Made by a program: the position numbers and the translations under genes
Notes under the pieces: model-generated
What the model was told of the DNA's origin: nothing
Seen by the model: only the letters and a program-made list of their open reading frames with translations
Databases searched by the model: none
From: Acidobacteriota bacterium
GTDB taxonomy: Bacteria > Acidobacteriota > Terriglobia > 2-12-FULL-54-10
Length of the DNA stretch: 64,000 nt
Assembly: GCA_016191085.1 (NCBI GenBank)
Contig: JACPPJ010000032.1
Coordinates: 16,852 to 80,851 of the forward strand
Reading direction: 5' to 3'
In this document: positions 55,008 through 63,020 of the stretch, one piece after another
Layout of the letters: the number at the start of each line of letters is the position of its first letter
How positions within the stretch are numbered: the stretch's first letter is position 1

Positions 55008-55388
55008 TTGAAGCCGGAATTCGGAATCGGCGTTTCAGCCGAATTGGAAGAAGTAACGACCGAAGAAATGGGTGTGCGCCACCTCGGGACGGGAGTAAGA
55101 TCAGTGTTCTCGACCCCTTCCATGATCGCGCTGATGGAGCGCACCTCAATTCATTTGATCAAACCCTACCTCGAAGATGGCGAGGGCTCGGTTGGAACCA
55201 AGGTCAACATCAACCACATCGCGGCGACCCCCATTGGCATGAAGGTTCGCGCCAAATCCACGGTGAAAGAAATCAACGGCCGCAGGATTGTCTTTGCTGT
55301 CGAATGCTTTAACGAGAAGGAAAAGATCGGAGAAGGCACTCACGAGCGGGCCATCATTAACATCAAGAAATTCGCGGAGAAGACGTAA
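55008..55388 (+). CDS. FlK-like hotdog acyl-CoA thioesterase
   Basis: 126-residue hotdog protein closely resembling fluoroacetyl-CoA thioesterase FlK: PYLEDGEGSVGTKVNINHIAAT-type and IGEGTHERAIINIKKF stretches. The FlK catalytic triad is kept in spacing: T36, E44 and H70 (FlK T42, E50, H76). The start is TTG at 55008 with AGGGAG eight bases upstream. FlK-like proteins without fluoroacetate genes are common, so the real substrate is likely another acyl- or aryl-CoA. Divergent from the PaaA-like gene. Confidence 0.85.
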   Translation: MKPEFGIGVSAELEEVTTEEMGVRHLGTGVRSVFSTPSMIALMERTSIHLIKPYLEDGEGSVGTKVNINHIAATPIGMKVRAKSTVKEINGRRIVFAVECFNEKEKIGEGTHERAIINIKKFAEKT

Positions 55389-55510
55389 ACGAGCCGCATT
55401 GAGGTCGGCGGCGGATGTCGAGAACGATGAGCCTACAATCGACATCAGCAAAACGGCACGAATTGCGTTTTGGAATTCTGCAATTCTCTGTCTGCCAGCT
55501 TTGCCAGCCA

Positions 55511-55660
55511 CTAACAAACCCCAGCCTTAATGCGGTAGGTTGCAGCTCCCCGCAGCTTTTCCTGATAGGCGGGCGTTGGCTCCGGAACTACTCTGATCAG
55601 TTCGACTTCGCCGATGGAATCGAAGTCGCGTCCGACAAGATACCCCACGACTCCCCTCAT
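55511..55660 (-). CDS. Possible small protein of 49 residues
   Basis: A minus-strand frame from ATG 55660 reads MRGVVGYLVGRDFDSIGEVE then LIRVVPEPTPAYQEKLRGAATY and ends at TAG. The composition looks protein-like, but there is no ribosome site and I recognise no family. It may be a real small gene or the end of a decayed one. The rest of the 55389-55787 spacer holds nothing recognisable. Confidence 0.25.
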   Translation of the reverse strand: MRGVVGYLVGRDFDSIGEVELIRVVPEPTPAYQEKLRGAATYRIKAGVC

Positions 55661-55787
55661 GTTAGTTCAATCCCGTAATAGTTCGGGTGCTTTCGAAGAG
55701 TCCCCAGAAACACGTGTGAGTCCACCATGACTGGGCCGCGTTTCGCGGCAGCCGCACGCTCGCAATGCCAGTGTATAGGGGCGCAAA

Positions 55788-55796
55788 TGATATACT
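55788..55796 (+). promoter_or_regulatory. Extended -10 promoter (TGATATACT) upstream of the M20 peptidase gene
   Basis: TGn followed by TATACT, 33 bases before the ATG at 55829. It would start the lysine-pathway transcript. Confidence 0.5.
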
Positions 55797-55828
55797 GGCC
55801 GTTACTGCTGCAGTGCTGAGCATCTGCT

Positions 55829-56830
55829 ATGCAACTATTTCGACTTACCCGCGACCTGATTGAGATCGAGTCGATTACCGGAAACGAAAAGAACGTCGCG
55901 CTGTACTTGAGGGACTATCTCGCCGCCATGGGGGCCGATGTCACGCTGCAGGATGCCGAACCGGACCGGCCCAACGTGTTTGCGCAATGGGGAAAGCCGG
56001 ACGTTGTTCTGACCACGCATCTTGACACCGTGCCGCCGTTCATCGCGTCGCGAGAAGATGATCAGTTCATTTACGGCCGTGGAGCGTGTGACGCCAAAGG
56101 CATCATCGCTGCCCAGATCGAAGCAGCTTCGCGGTTGCAGTCGGAGGGAATCAGCGATTACGGATTGCTCTTTGTCGTTGGCGAGGAGCGCAATAGCGCC
56201 GGCGCTATAGCGGCCAACAGCAGCCCTGTGGGATCGCGTTATCTGATCGATGGAGAGCCAACGGAAAACAAGCTCGCGCTCGGCACCAAGGGTGTGTTGC
56301 GCGTGATTGTGGAAGCGACCGGCCGCATGGCCCACTCTGCTTACCCCGAGCTGGGCGATTCGGCCATTGAGAAGCTCATCGATGCGCTTGGCCGCATCCG
56401 TAAGCTGGAGCTGCCGGAGGACCCGGTTTTAGGCAAGACAACTTGCAATATCGGCACCATCGAAGGCGGCGTGGCTCCCAACGTCATCCCTGGCTCCGCG
56501 CGCGCCGAGCTCATGTACCGCACGGTCGTGCCCGGTGAGGAACTGGTGAGCGTTCTCCGGCAGGCAGTCGGTGGTCTGGCTCAGGTGAATATGACGTTTT
56601 ACCTTCCGCCGATTCAACTCGGCACCATTGACGGCCTGGATACAACAGTTGTTTCATTCGCTACGGACATTCCGTCATTGACTGCATGGGGTCGTCCATA
56701 CTTGATTGGCCCCGGTTCCATCCATGTGGCGCACACGGATAACGAGCGAGTGCCTAAGGGTGAGCTGGTGCAGGCGGCGGAGATCTATGCGAGCATGGTC
56801 AAGAAATTGAAGAAGGAGAAGCTGAGTTAA
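55829..56830 (+). CDS. M20 family amidohydrolase, probable DapE/ArgE-type deacylase
   Basis: Zinc amidohydrolase that removes an N-acyl group, 333 residues. Metal ligands: H64 and D66 (THLDTVPP), D88 (GRGACDAKG), E119/E120 (GEERNSAG), E143 and a late His in IHVAHTDNE. The neighbours asd and dapB on the same strand make succinyl- or acetyl-diaminopimelate desuccinylase the best guess; ArgE or LysK activity cannot be separated by eye. Fifteen bases before asd. Confidence 0.82.
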   Translation: MQLFRLTRDLIEIESITGNEKNVALYLRDYLAAMGADVTLQDAEPDRPNVFAQWGKPDVVLTTHLDTVPPFIASREDDQFIYGRGACDAKGIIAAQIEAASRLQSEGISDYGLLFVVGEERNSAGAIAANSSPVGSRYLIDGEPTENKLALGTKGVLRVIVEATGRMAHSAYPELGDSAIEKLIDALGRIRKLELPEDPVLGKTTCNIGTIEGGVAPNVIPGSARAELMYRTVVPGEELVSVLRQAVGGLAQVNMTFYLPPIQLGTIDGLDTTVVSFATDIPSLTAWGRPYLIGPGSIHVAHTDNERVPKGELVQAAEIYASMVKKLKKEKLS

Positions 56831-56844
56831 ATCGGCGGGCACGT

Positions 56845-57954
56845 ATGTTACGCGTAGGACTAATTGGCTGGAGAGGGATGGTGGGCAGCGTCCTCCTGGA
56901 AAGAATGCGCGAGGAGGGCGACTTCTCCGGTATCGAAGCAATCTTCTTTTCTACTTCCAATGTGGGAGGCGCAGCACCACAGGAGTCCGCGGGAGGCGCG
57001 GCGCTCCAGAACGCAGGCGATCTGAAACAACTTGCCGGCTGCGACGTGTTGATTAGCTGCCAGGGCGGCGAGTACACCACCGAGGTGTACGGCCCGCTGC
57101 GCCAAAGCGGCTGGCGCGGGTACTGGATTGACGCCGCCTCCACACTGCGCATGAAGGACGATGCTGTCATCATTCTCGATCCGGTGAATGGCTCCGTCAT
57201 CCAGCAGGGGCTGGCGAAAGGCATTCGCACTTATGCCGGCGGAAACTGTACTGTCAGCCTGATGCTGATGGGCGTCGGCGCTCTGTTTCAGGCCGGCCTG
57301 GTCGAATGGATGACCACCATGACATATCAGGCCGCTTCCGGCGCAGGCGCGGCTAAGATGTTGGAACTCGTCAGTCAAATGGACTGCCTGGTTGATCCGG
57401 TGCGCAAGACGCCATCAGAAAACGCGCTGGAAGTGGATCGAATGACTATGCAGGTGCAGCGCTCGCCGTCATTGCCGAAGCAGGAGTTCGGCGTGCCGCT
57501 GGTGGGCAGCGTTCTGCCGTGGATCGATCGCGGCATGCCCGGCGGGCAGACTCGCGAGGAATGGAAGGGCATGGCGGAGACCACCAAGATTCTCGGCCTC
57601 GATCCGCCGGTGCCGGTGGACGGAATCTGCGTGCGCGTCGGCACCATGCGGTGCCATAGTCAGGCGCTTTGCATCAAGCTGACGAAAGATGTGTCGCTGC
57701 GCGATATCGAGCAGATGCTGGACGGTGCTAATCAATGGACGCGCGTGATCCCGAATGATAAACAATCTACTTTGCATTGTCTGACGCCGACTGCGGTCTC
57801 CGGCACGTTGAACGTGCCCGTGGGGCGTCTGCACAAACTGAACATGGGGCCTGAATTTCTGGGAGCGTTCACCGTCGGCGATCAACTGCTCTGGGGCGCC
57901 GCCGAACCGCTGCGCCGCATGCTGCGTATCCTGCGGAGCCACCTGGGAAAATAG
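56845..57954 (+). CDS. asd: Aspartate-semialdehyde dehydrogenase
   Basis: Reduces aspartyl phosphate to the semialdehyde for lysine, threonine and methionine. LRVGLIGWRGMVGSVL binds NADP; catalytic C135 in YAGGNCTVSLMLMG has the same number as in E. coli, and the 369 residues match the Gram-negative-type enzyme. It lies between the M20 peptidase gene and dapB; a family B repeat begins immediately after its stop codon. Confidence 0.95.
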   Translation: MLRVGLIGWRGMVGSVLLERMREEGDFSGIEAIFFSTSNVGGAAPQESAGGAALQNAGDLKQLAGCDVLISCQGGEYTTEVYGPLRQSGWRGYWIDAASTLRMKDDAVIILDPVNGSVIQQGLAKGIRTYAGGNCTVSLMLMGVGALFQAGLVEWMTTMTYQAASGAGAAKMLELVSQMDCLVDPVRKTPSENALEVDRMTMQVQRSPSLPKQEFGVPLVGSVLPWIDRGMPGGQTREEWKGMAETTKILGLDPPVPVDGICVRVGTMRCHSQALCIKLTKDVSLRDIEQMLDGANQWTRVIPNDKQSTLHCLTPTAVSGTLNVPVGRLHKLNMGPEFLGAFTVGDQLLWGAAEPLRRMLRILRSHLGK

Positions 57955-58063
57955 TTCACCACAGAGACCGCAGAGAGAAAACGATAAAAAGAAAATAAGA
58001 TCGTTGAGCTTCCAAAGAGCGCTTAAAAGTTTTCTCTGTGGTCTCTGTGATCTCTGCGGTGAA
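57955..58063. repeat. Inverted-repeat element family B, copy 3
   Basis: TTCACC...GGTGAA ends with arms TTCACCACAGAGACCGCAGA and the complement-like segment at 58029-58063. It fills nearly the whole asd-dapB gap and creates a false N-terminal extension of dapB. Confidence 0.8.
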
Positions 58064-58072
58064 ATACAAATT

Positions 58073-58762
58073 ATGAATCTCGCACTGATAGGCTACGGCA
58101 AAATGGGCCAGATGGTGGAGCAACTCGCCACCGCGCGCGGCCATAAGATCACGTTCAAAGTGGACATCGAAGGCAACGAGCAGGGGCAGGCGCTCACGCG
58201 GGAGAACCTTGCCGGAGCCGATGTCGCCGTGAACTTCAGCACGCCCGATTCGGTCGTGCTCGCGATTGACAAAGTCTCTGCCGCAGGCGTGAGCATGATC
58301 GTCGGCACCACCGGCTGGACCAGCCGGTTGGAAGAAGTTCGCCGCATGATCAACGAACGCAACGTTGGCTTGGTCTATGGCTCCAACTTTTCCATCGGCG
58401 TGAATCTGTTCTTCCGGCTCGCACAACAGGCGGCGGAGATATTCCACGAATACGCCGAATACGATCCGTGGATTTACGAGATTCATCACCGCGCCAAACT
58501 CGACGCGCCCTCGGGAACTGCTCTGAAACTGGAACTGATCGTCGAGAAGGAGTATGCGGACAGGAAAGTTGTGCCCGCGAGCAATCGCGCCGGAGCGCAT
58601 CCCGGCGAGCATACGTTGGGGTTCGACTCCGACGCCGATACGCTCAGGATCACGCACACCGCGCGCAGCCGTGTAGGTTTCGCGATCGGAGCCCTACGTG
58701 CCGCCGAATGGGTGCGCGGGAAAAAAGGACTCTATGAATTTGGGGAAACGTTAGAGAAGTGA
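58073..58762 (+). CDS. dapB: 4-hydroxy-tetrahydrodipicolinate reductase
   Basis: NAD(P)H-dependent step of lysine/diaminopimelate synthesis. MNLALIGYGKMGQMVEQLA, VGTTGWTSRLEEV, YGSNFSIGVNLFF and EIHHRAKLDAPSGTALKL with the catalytic His pair are visible. The start at 58073 gives 229 residues; the frame extends 23 codons upstream but those are translated from repeat DNA. Shorter than E. coli DapB (273), as in many short bacterial DapB proteins. No dapA in the window. Confidence 0.93.
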   Translation: MNLALIGYGKMGQMVEQLATARGHKITFKVDIEGNEQGQALTRENLAGADVAVNFSTPDSVVLAIDKVSAAGVSMIVGTTGWTSRLEEVRRMINERNVGLVYGSNFSIGVNLFFRLAQQAAEIFHEYAEYDPWIYEIHHRAKLDAPSGTALKLELIVEKEYADRKVVPASNRAGAHPGEHTLGFDSDADTLRITHTARSRVGFAIGALRAAEWVRGKKGLYEFGETLEK

Positions 58763-58792
58763 CGGGTGAAAGTGACAAGTGACAATCCCGTT

Positions 58793-58901
58793 CAGAGCCG
58801 CGTGTGGCGGCATGCGGATGCGCTTCTGTCTTAGGCACTGTTGAGATTTGGCGCTGGTGGCCCCGGGGGTGGTATCCGTTTCCTCACGGTCGCGGCTCTG
58901 A
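58793..58901. repeat. Inverted-repeat element with family C ends
   Basis: CAGAGCCGCG (58793-58802) and CGCGGCTCTG (58891-58900) bound an element whose right end CCTCACGGTCGCGGCTCTGA matches copies 1 and 2 of family C. It lies downstream of dapB; the rest of 58763-59074 has no gene. Confidence 0.6.
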
Positions 58902-59074
58902 TCATCGGTTTATCAGACCAACTCCACCTGCAAAATTGAACATCAAACGCACTTCCACTACAGTGCCCGCCGATCGCGCTTACAAGTGCCACTCCGCTGC
59001 GCATGTTATACTTACCTGTGGCCGGTGTGTGATCGGAGAATGCCTCCCAAATCGTTTTTCAACAGGGACAGCGC

Positions 59075-59710
59075 ATGATTCATGAGATATTGCCCGTTGG
59101 GTGGCTGCAATGTAATTGCTCCATACTGGGCGACGAGACCTCCCGTGAAGCCATTGTCGTTGACCCGGGAGATGAGATCGACGAAGTTCTGGGCATTCTG
59201 GGCAAGCACCACCTGAAGGTGAAATATATCGTGATCACGCACTCACACATTGATCACATCGGCGGCGCCAAGAAGCTGAAAGAGAAGACCGGCGCTCCGG
59301 TATACATGAATGAGCGCGACCTGGAGCTGTACCGGCACCTGGATCAGCAGGCGCTCATGGTCGGTATGCCGACGCCGGAGACCACGGATATTGACGTGAT
59401 GCTTCGCGACGGGGATGAACTTGAGTGCGGCATCATTCGAGCCGGGATCATGCACACGCCCGGGCATACGCAGGGAAGCATCTGCGTCCTGGTGCAGAAC
59501 ACAGCGCCCGCTACTTTGCTGGCCGGAGACACGCTGTTTCGCGGCAGCATTGGCAGAACCGATCTACCCGGCGGGAATTTTCACCAGATCATGCAATCAC
59601 TGAGGGAGAAGTTGCTGGCTTTGGACGATGCCACGGTCGTAGTTCCTGGACATGGCCCCATCACCACCATCGGCCGCGAGCGGGACTCAAACCCATTTCT
59701 TCAAAGGTAG
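59075..59710 (+). CDS. MBL-fold metallo-hydrolase (glyoxalase II-like)
   Basis: 211-residue metallo-beta-lactamase-fold hydrolase, substrate unknown. HSHIDH at residues 56-61 is the zinc motif; later HTPGHTQGS, AGDTLF and VVPGHGPIT supply the remaining ligands. Similar small proteins act on thioesters. The gene starts a plus-strand run with a hotdog thioesterase and pdxST; 24 bases separate it from the next gene. Confidence 0.9.
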   Translation: MIHEILPVGWLQCNCSILGDETSREAIVVDPGDEIDEVLGILGKHHLKVKYIVITHSHIDHIGGAKKLKEKTGAPVYMNERDLELYRHLDQQALMVGMPTPETTDIDVMLRDGDELECGIIRAGIMHTPGHTQGSICVLVQNTAPATLLAGDTLFRGSIGRTDLPGGNFHQIMQSLREKLLALDDATVVVPGHGPITTIGRERDSNPFLQR

Positions 59711-59734
59711 TGAACGCGCCAGTTCCAACTCAAG

Positions 59735-60175
59735 ATGAAAAAGGCTCCGAAGACCACTATTCGAAGGAACTTCTGTTACGCCTGTGGCGCCGACAATCCG
59801 CAAGGCATGCGTTTAAAATTCAACGTTGATCCGGAGGGCCCGGTGGTGCGCGCCACATTCAGCATGGCGCACCGCTACCAGGGGCCGCCGAACGGCGTCC
59901 ACGGCGGCATCATCGCCACGCTGGTGGATGAGGCCATGGGCAAGCTGAGCAGGGTGGACGGGGTGGTCGCGCTGACCGCCGAGTTAAATGTGGAATACTT
60001 ACGCCCGGTGCCGCTCGGCCGCAAGATCATCGTAGAAGCGCGCCCGGCGCAGCAGCGCGGGCGGAGCTATTGGCGCGAGTGCACCATACATGACGCGAAC
60101 GGAACGCTTCTGGTGCGCGGCAAAGGAAGATTCGTAAAGGTTGCAGCGCGAGATCACATAAACAACTACGAGTGA
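59735..60175 (+). CDS. PaaI-like hotdog thioesterase
   Basis: 146-residue hotdog-fold protein. NFCYACGADNPQGMRLKF with two cysteines, NGVHGGIIATLVDEAMG (the HGG and Asp/Glu region of the active site) and VEYLRPVPLGRKIIVEA are typical of the PaaI/acyl-CoA thioesterase group. Substrate unknown. It ends 24 bases before pdxS. Confidence 0.85.
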   Translation: MKKAPKTTIRRNFCYACGADNPQGMRLKFNVDPEGPVVRATFSMAHRYQGPPNGVHGGIIATLVDEAMGKLSRVDGVVALTAELNVEYLRPVPLGRKIIVEARPAQQRGRSYWRECTIHDANGTLLVRGKGRFVKVAARDHINNYE

Positions 60176-60199
60176 TCTCGGTCTGCAGGAGGTATGCAA

Positions 60200-61081
60200 A
60201 TGGACGAACAATTATTTCGACTGAAGACCGGCCTGGCGGAGATGCTGAAGGGCGGCGTCATCATGGACGTCACTACGGCGGAGCAGGCCAAGATCGCCGA
60301 GAATGCCGGAGCGGTGGCGGTGATGGCGCTGGAGCGCGTGCCCGCCGATATCCGCAAAGAGGGCGGCGTCGCACGCATGGCTTCCATTAAGGTGATCCGC
60401 GACATCATGAAGTGCGTGTCGATTCCCGTGATGGCGAAGGTCCGCATCGGGCACGTGGCGGAAGCGCAGATCTTGCAGGCGCTCGAAGTGGACTACATTG
60501 ACGAAAGTGAAGTGCTCACGCCGGCCGACGAGGAGCACCACATCAACAAGCATGCCTTTGAAGTGCCGTTCGTGTGCGGAGCGCGTAATCTGGGAGAAGC
60601 GCTACGGCGAATTGCCGAAGGCGCGGCGCTCATTCGCACCAAGGGCGAAGCCGGATCGGGCAACGTAGTGGAAGCCGTGCGGCACATCCGGGCGATCGTG
60701 CGCGAAATCAAAACGCTTGCGGCATTGCCTGAAGAAGAGTTGATGGCAGAGTCAAAGAAGCTGGGCGCACCTTACGAACTGGTAAGAAAAGTCGCGCGCG
60801 AAGGGCATTTGCCCGTGCCGAATTTTTCGGCAGGCGGCATTGCCACACCAGCGGATGCGGCTCTTGTGATGCAACTCGGAGCTGAGTCCGTGTTCGTTGG
60901 ATCAGGAATCTTTAAGTCGACGGATCCCGAGCGGCGCGCCAAGGCCATCGTGAAGGCGACCACGCACTATGACGATCCTGCGGTGCTGCTCGAGGCGTCC
61001 GAGGAGTTGGGTGAGGCCATGCGCGGCCTGGACATCGCGCAGATTGACGAAAAGGACCTGCTCCAGACGCGGGGTTGGTAA
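60200..61081 (+). CDS. pdxS: Pyridoxal 5'-phosphate synthase subunit PdxS
   Basis: Builds PLP from ribose-5-phosphate, glyceraldehyde-3-phosphate and ammonia. AGGAGG at 60187-60192 lies one base before the ATG at 60194 but seven before the ATG at 60200, so 60200 is chosen, giving 293 residues. Active-site D23 (GVIMDVTT), K80 (VMAKVRIGH) and the second Lys in [10 protein letters not shown] are present, as are [13 protein letters not shown] and [14 protein letters not shown]. Confidence 0.96.
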   Translation: MDEQLFRLKTGLAEMLKGGVIMDVTTAEQAKIAENAGAVAVMALERVPADIRKEGGVARMASIKVIRDIMKCVSIPVMAKVRIGHVAEAQILQALEVDYIDESEVLTPADEEHHINKHAFEVPFVCGARNLGEALRRIAEGAALIRTKGEAGSGNVVEAVRHIRAIVREIKTLAALPEEELMAESKKLGAPYELVRKVAREGHLPVPNFSAGGIATPADAALVMQLGAESVFVGSGIFKSTDPERRAKAIVKATTHYDDPAVLLEASEELGEAMRGLDIAQIDEKDLLQTRGW

Positions 61082-61084
61082 CAG

Positions 61085-61714
61085 ATGGCCGTGATCGGTA
61101 TATTAGCGGTCCAGGGCGACTTCGACGCGCACAGCAAAGCGGTGGGAGCAGTAGGCGAGCGCTGGAAACTCGTCAAGAAGCCATCCGATCTTGATGGAGT
61201 TTCCGGATTGATTTTGCCCGGCGGCGAAAGCACAACTTTCTTGAAACACCTGGAAGAGGAAGGACTCGCCGAACCCATTCGTCAGTTCGCTCGGACGAAA
61301 CCTGTCTTTGGAACCTGCGCCGGCGCGATTCTATTAGCTGAAACAGTCGAGAATCCCGCGCAGCCGAGCTTGGGTCTGATGCAAATCACGGTGCGCCGAA
61401 ATGCGTATGGCCGGCAGTTATCCAGCTCGATCCGTACGTTGACTGCGGAGCCGGAACTGTCCGAGATCGGCCCGGAAGCCGGTACGCCGATGGAAGCGGT
61501 GCTCATTCGAGCGCCTGTTATCACGGCTGCTGGCGCGCAGGTCCGCACACTTGCACGCCTGCAAGGGGATCCCGCCTTGGTCAGACAAGGCTTTCTGCTT
61601 GCGGGGACCTTCCATCCCGAATTGACAACAGATACCCGCGTTCACCGTTATTTCTGTCAGATAGCGGCGCAAGTGGGCAAGAGCAGCAGCGTTTCTCCTG
61701 CCGAGCATAAATAG
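61085..61714 (+). CDS. pdxT: Pyridoxal 5'-phosphate synthase glutaminase subunit PdxT
   Basis: Glutamine amidotransferase that feeds ammonia to PdxS. GILAVQGDFDAH, PGGESTT, the nucleophile Cys in FGTCAGAILLA and the His/Glu of GTFHPELTTD are visible. 209 residues. It starts three bases after pdxS. Confidence 0.96.
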   Translation: MAVIGILAVQGDFDAHSKAVGAVGERWKLVKKPSDLDGVSGLILPGGESTTFLKHLEEEGLAEPIRQFARTKPVFGTCAGAILLAETVENPAQPSLGLMQITVRRNAYGRQLSSSIRTLTAEPELSEIGPEAGTPMEAVLIRAPVITAAGAQVRTLARLQGDPALVRQGFLLAGTFHPELTTDTRVHRYFCQIAAQVGKSSSVSPAEHK

Positions 61715-61896
61715 CGCATTAACAGGTATCGTCCGGTGCTGGCCTTGAAGTACCGCCGTATTACGGTGCCGAAATTTGTCAGGCCGGCGGCTACAAGCCG
61801 TCTGAATACCGTCGCCGCTGCATTATTGTTCGCGGGAACTGATCCTAATGCATTGAAAACAAGAACCATTTCTGCACGCTTTCACCGAGCAGAGAC

Positions 61897-61913
61897 TTGG
61901 CTCAAGAATTGCT
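61897..61913 (+). promoter_or_regulatory. Sigma-54 promoter match upstream of the pilin gene
   Basis: TTGGC at 61897-61901 and TTGCT at 61909-61913, with exactly ten bases between GG and GC, fit the -24/-12 consensus. Transcription would start near 61924, before the ATG at 61990 but after the alternative start at 61918. The rest of 61715-61989 holds nothing else recognised. Confidence 0.65.
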
Positions 61914-61989
61914 CTAGATGATCCCCGTTCAACACGTAGGCAGCAGCGTGCTGCACAGCCAATCACCGGATGGGAGCCGAATACTCAAG

Positions 61990-62520
61990 ATGAAACTCAA
62001 GATGAAAAGGGAAGAAGGGTTCTCTTTGATAGAATTGCTCATTGTCGTAGGCATCATCTTGATCATTGCGGCCATCGCGATTCCAAATTTGCTGCAGTCC
62101 AAGATGGCTGCGAATGAAGCTTCCGCGGCGGCAGCTTTGCGAACGATAGCGACCGCTAACCTTACCTACTCGTCCACCTACAACGTGGGTTTTGCCGGTG
62201 GGTTGACCGCTCTTGGACCGCCCGCCGGTGGCGCCGCCATAGGTTCCGCAGCTGCCGACTTGATCGACTCCTCGCTCGGCGTCGATCCTGCGACAAAGAG
62301 CGGATATGTTTTTACGTATTTGCCGATCAATGAACCTGCGGCGGATTCGCCCAACGGTAGCTATTCCGCTACGGCAACACCGGTGTCGCTGGGCGCCTCC
62401 GGAAAGAGCACGTTCTGCATCGACAAGACGAACAAAGTCGGCAAGGACGTCAGCGGTGCGACGGTTGCCGGTGCTGATACAGGATGCGACTTCGCGGCGG
62501 ACAAGTTCAGCCCGATGTAG
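61990..62520 (+). CDS. Type IV pilin-like protein (prepilin)
   Basis: Major or minor pilin of 176 residues from the ATG at 61990 (a second ATG is at 62002). The leader MKLKMKREEG ends in Gly, cleaved before Phe, with FSLIELLIVV and Glu15 as the conserved Glu5 of the mature protein; the hydrophobic N-terminal helix continues to about residue 32. Two cysteines at 143 and 166 could form the usual C-terminal disulphide loop. The long frame from 61918 is rejected because of the sigma-54 promoter position. The secretin at the other end of the window could belong to the same or a separate system. Confidence 0.88.
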   Translation: MKLKMKREEGFSLIELLIVVGIILIIAAIAIPNLLQSKMAANEASAAAALRTIATANLTYSSTYNVGFAGGLTALGPPAGGAAIGSAAADLIDSSLGVDPATKSGYVFTYLPINEPAADSPNGSYSATATPVSLGASGKSTFCIDKTNKVGKDVSGATVAGADTGCDFAADKFSPM

Positions 62521-62542
62521 CGTTCTCTAACGTTCGGCAAAA

Positions 62543-62561
62543 GAGGAGTTAGCAACTCCTC
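62543..62561 (+). terminator. Hairpin after the pilin gene
   Basis: GAGGAGTT-AGC-AACTCCTC, perfect 8-bp stem 22 bases after the stop; no long T-run. Confidence 0.5.
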
Positions 62562-62721
62562 ATTCGGTTTGGGCCTCCGCGAAGAACATCCCCGTCGCCA
62601 CTCTTTTCGGGCTGCACAGACTCCATAAGCAGTTTCCTCGAACACCAACTTGCCAACGACCGCGTTAGTGTAACGACTCAACTGAAATCGACCCGGCACT
62701 GACCCGGCAGGCGTTTTCCAA

Positions 62722-62815
62722 AAAATGTGAAAGTAAGTTTCAAGGGCTGGAAAATGGCCTTAACTATTTGTGAGTGAATAAGATGGATATTGATTCTAAC
62801 TTACTTTCAGATTTT
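62722..62815. repeat. Short element with 18-bp imperfect inverted ends
   Basis: AAAATGTGAAAGTAAGTT (62722-62739) and AACTTACTTTCAGATTTT (62798-62815), one mismatch, enclosing 58 bases. It looks like a miniature element or a protein-binding hairpin. The rest of the 500-base spacer to 63020 has no recognised gene. Confidence 0.5.
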
Positions 62816-63020
62816 GCCGTTTTTGGACACATCGCGGATCGGCCGGCGGCGCGGCAGCCGGGCGGTATCTGGCGAGTTTTCAATGCGTTCACGCGCCGTG
62901 CATGCGCCGTGAACGGGCCTCTCACACTCACTTACAAATCGCGCACATTTGGCCCACGTTGTGTCTATGACGCTCCCCGCGCGCGTCACCTACCCCCGAC
63001 CGCAACTCGCGTGTAATAAG

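Noticed and set aside
58004..58072. Upstream extension of dapB
   Set aside because: These codons come from repeat family B; the Rossmann motif begins at the ATG at 58073.
58980..59012. TTACAA and TATACT as a promoter for the MBL hydrolase gene
   Set aside because: The spacing of 21 bases is too long, and no other supporting feature was seen.
61918..61989. Upstream extension of the pilin frame to 61918
   Set aside because: It overlaps the sigma-54 promoter region and would put 24 extra residues before the prepilin leader.
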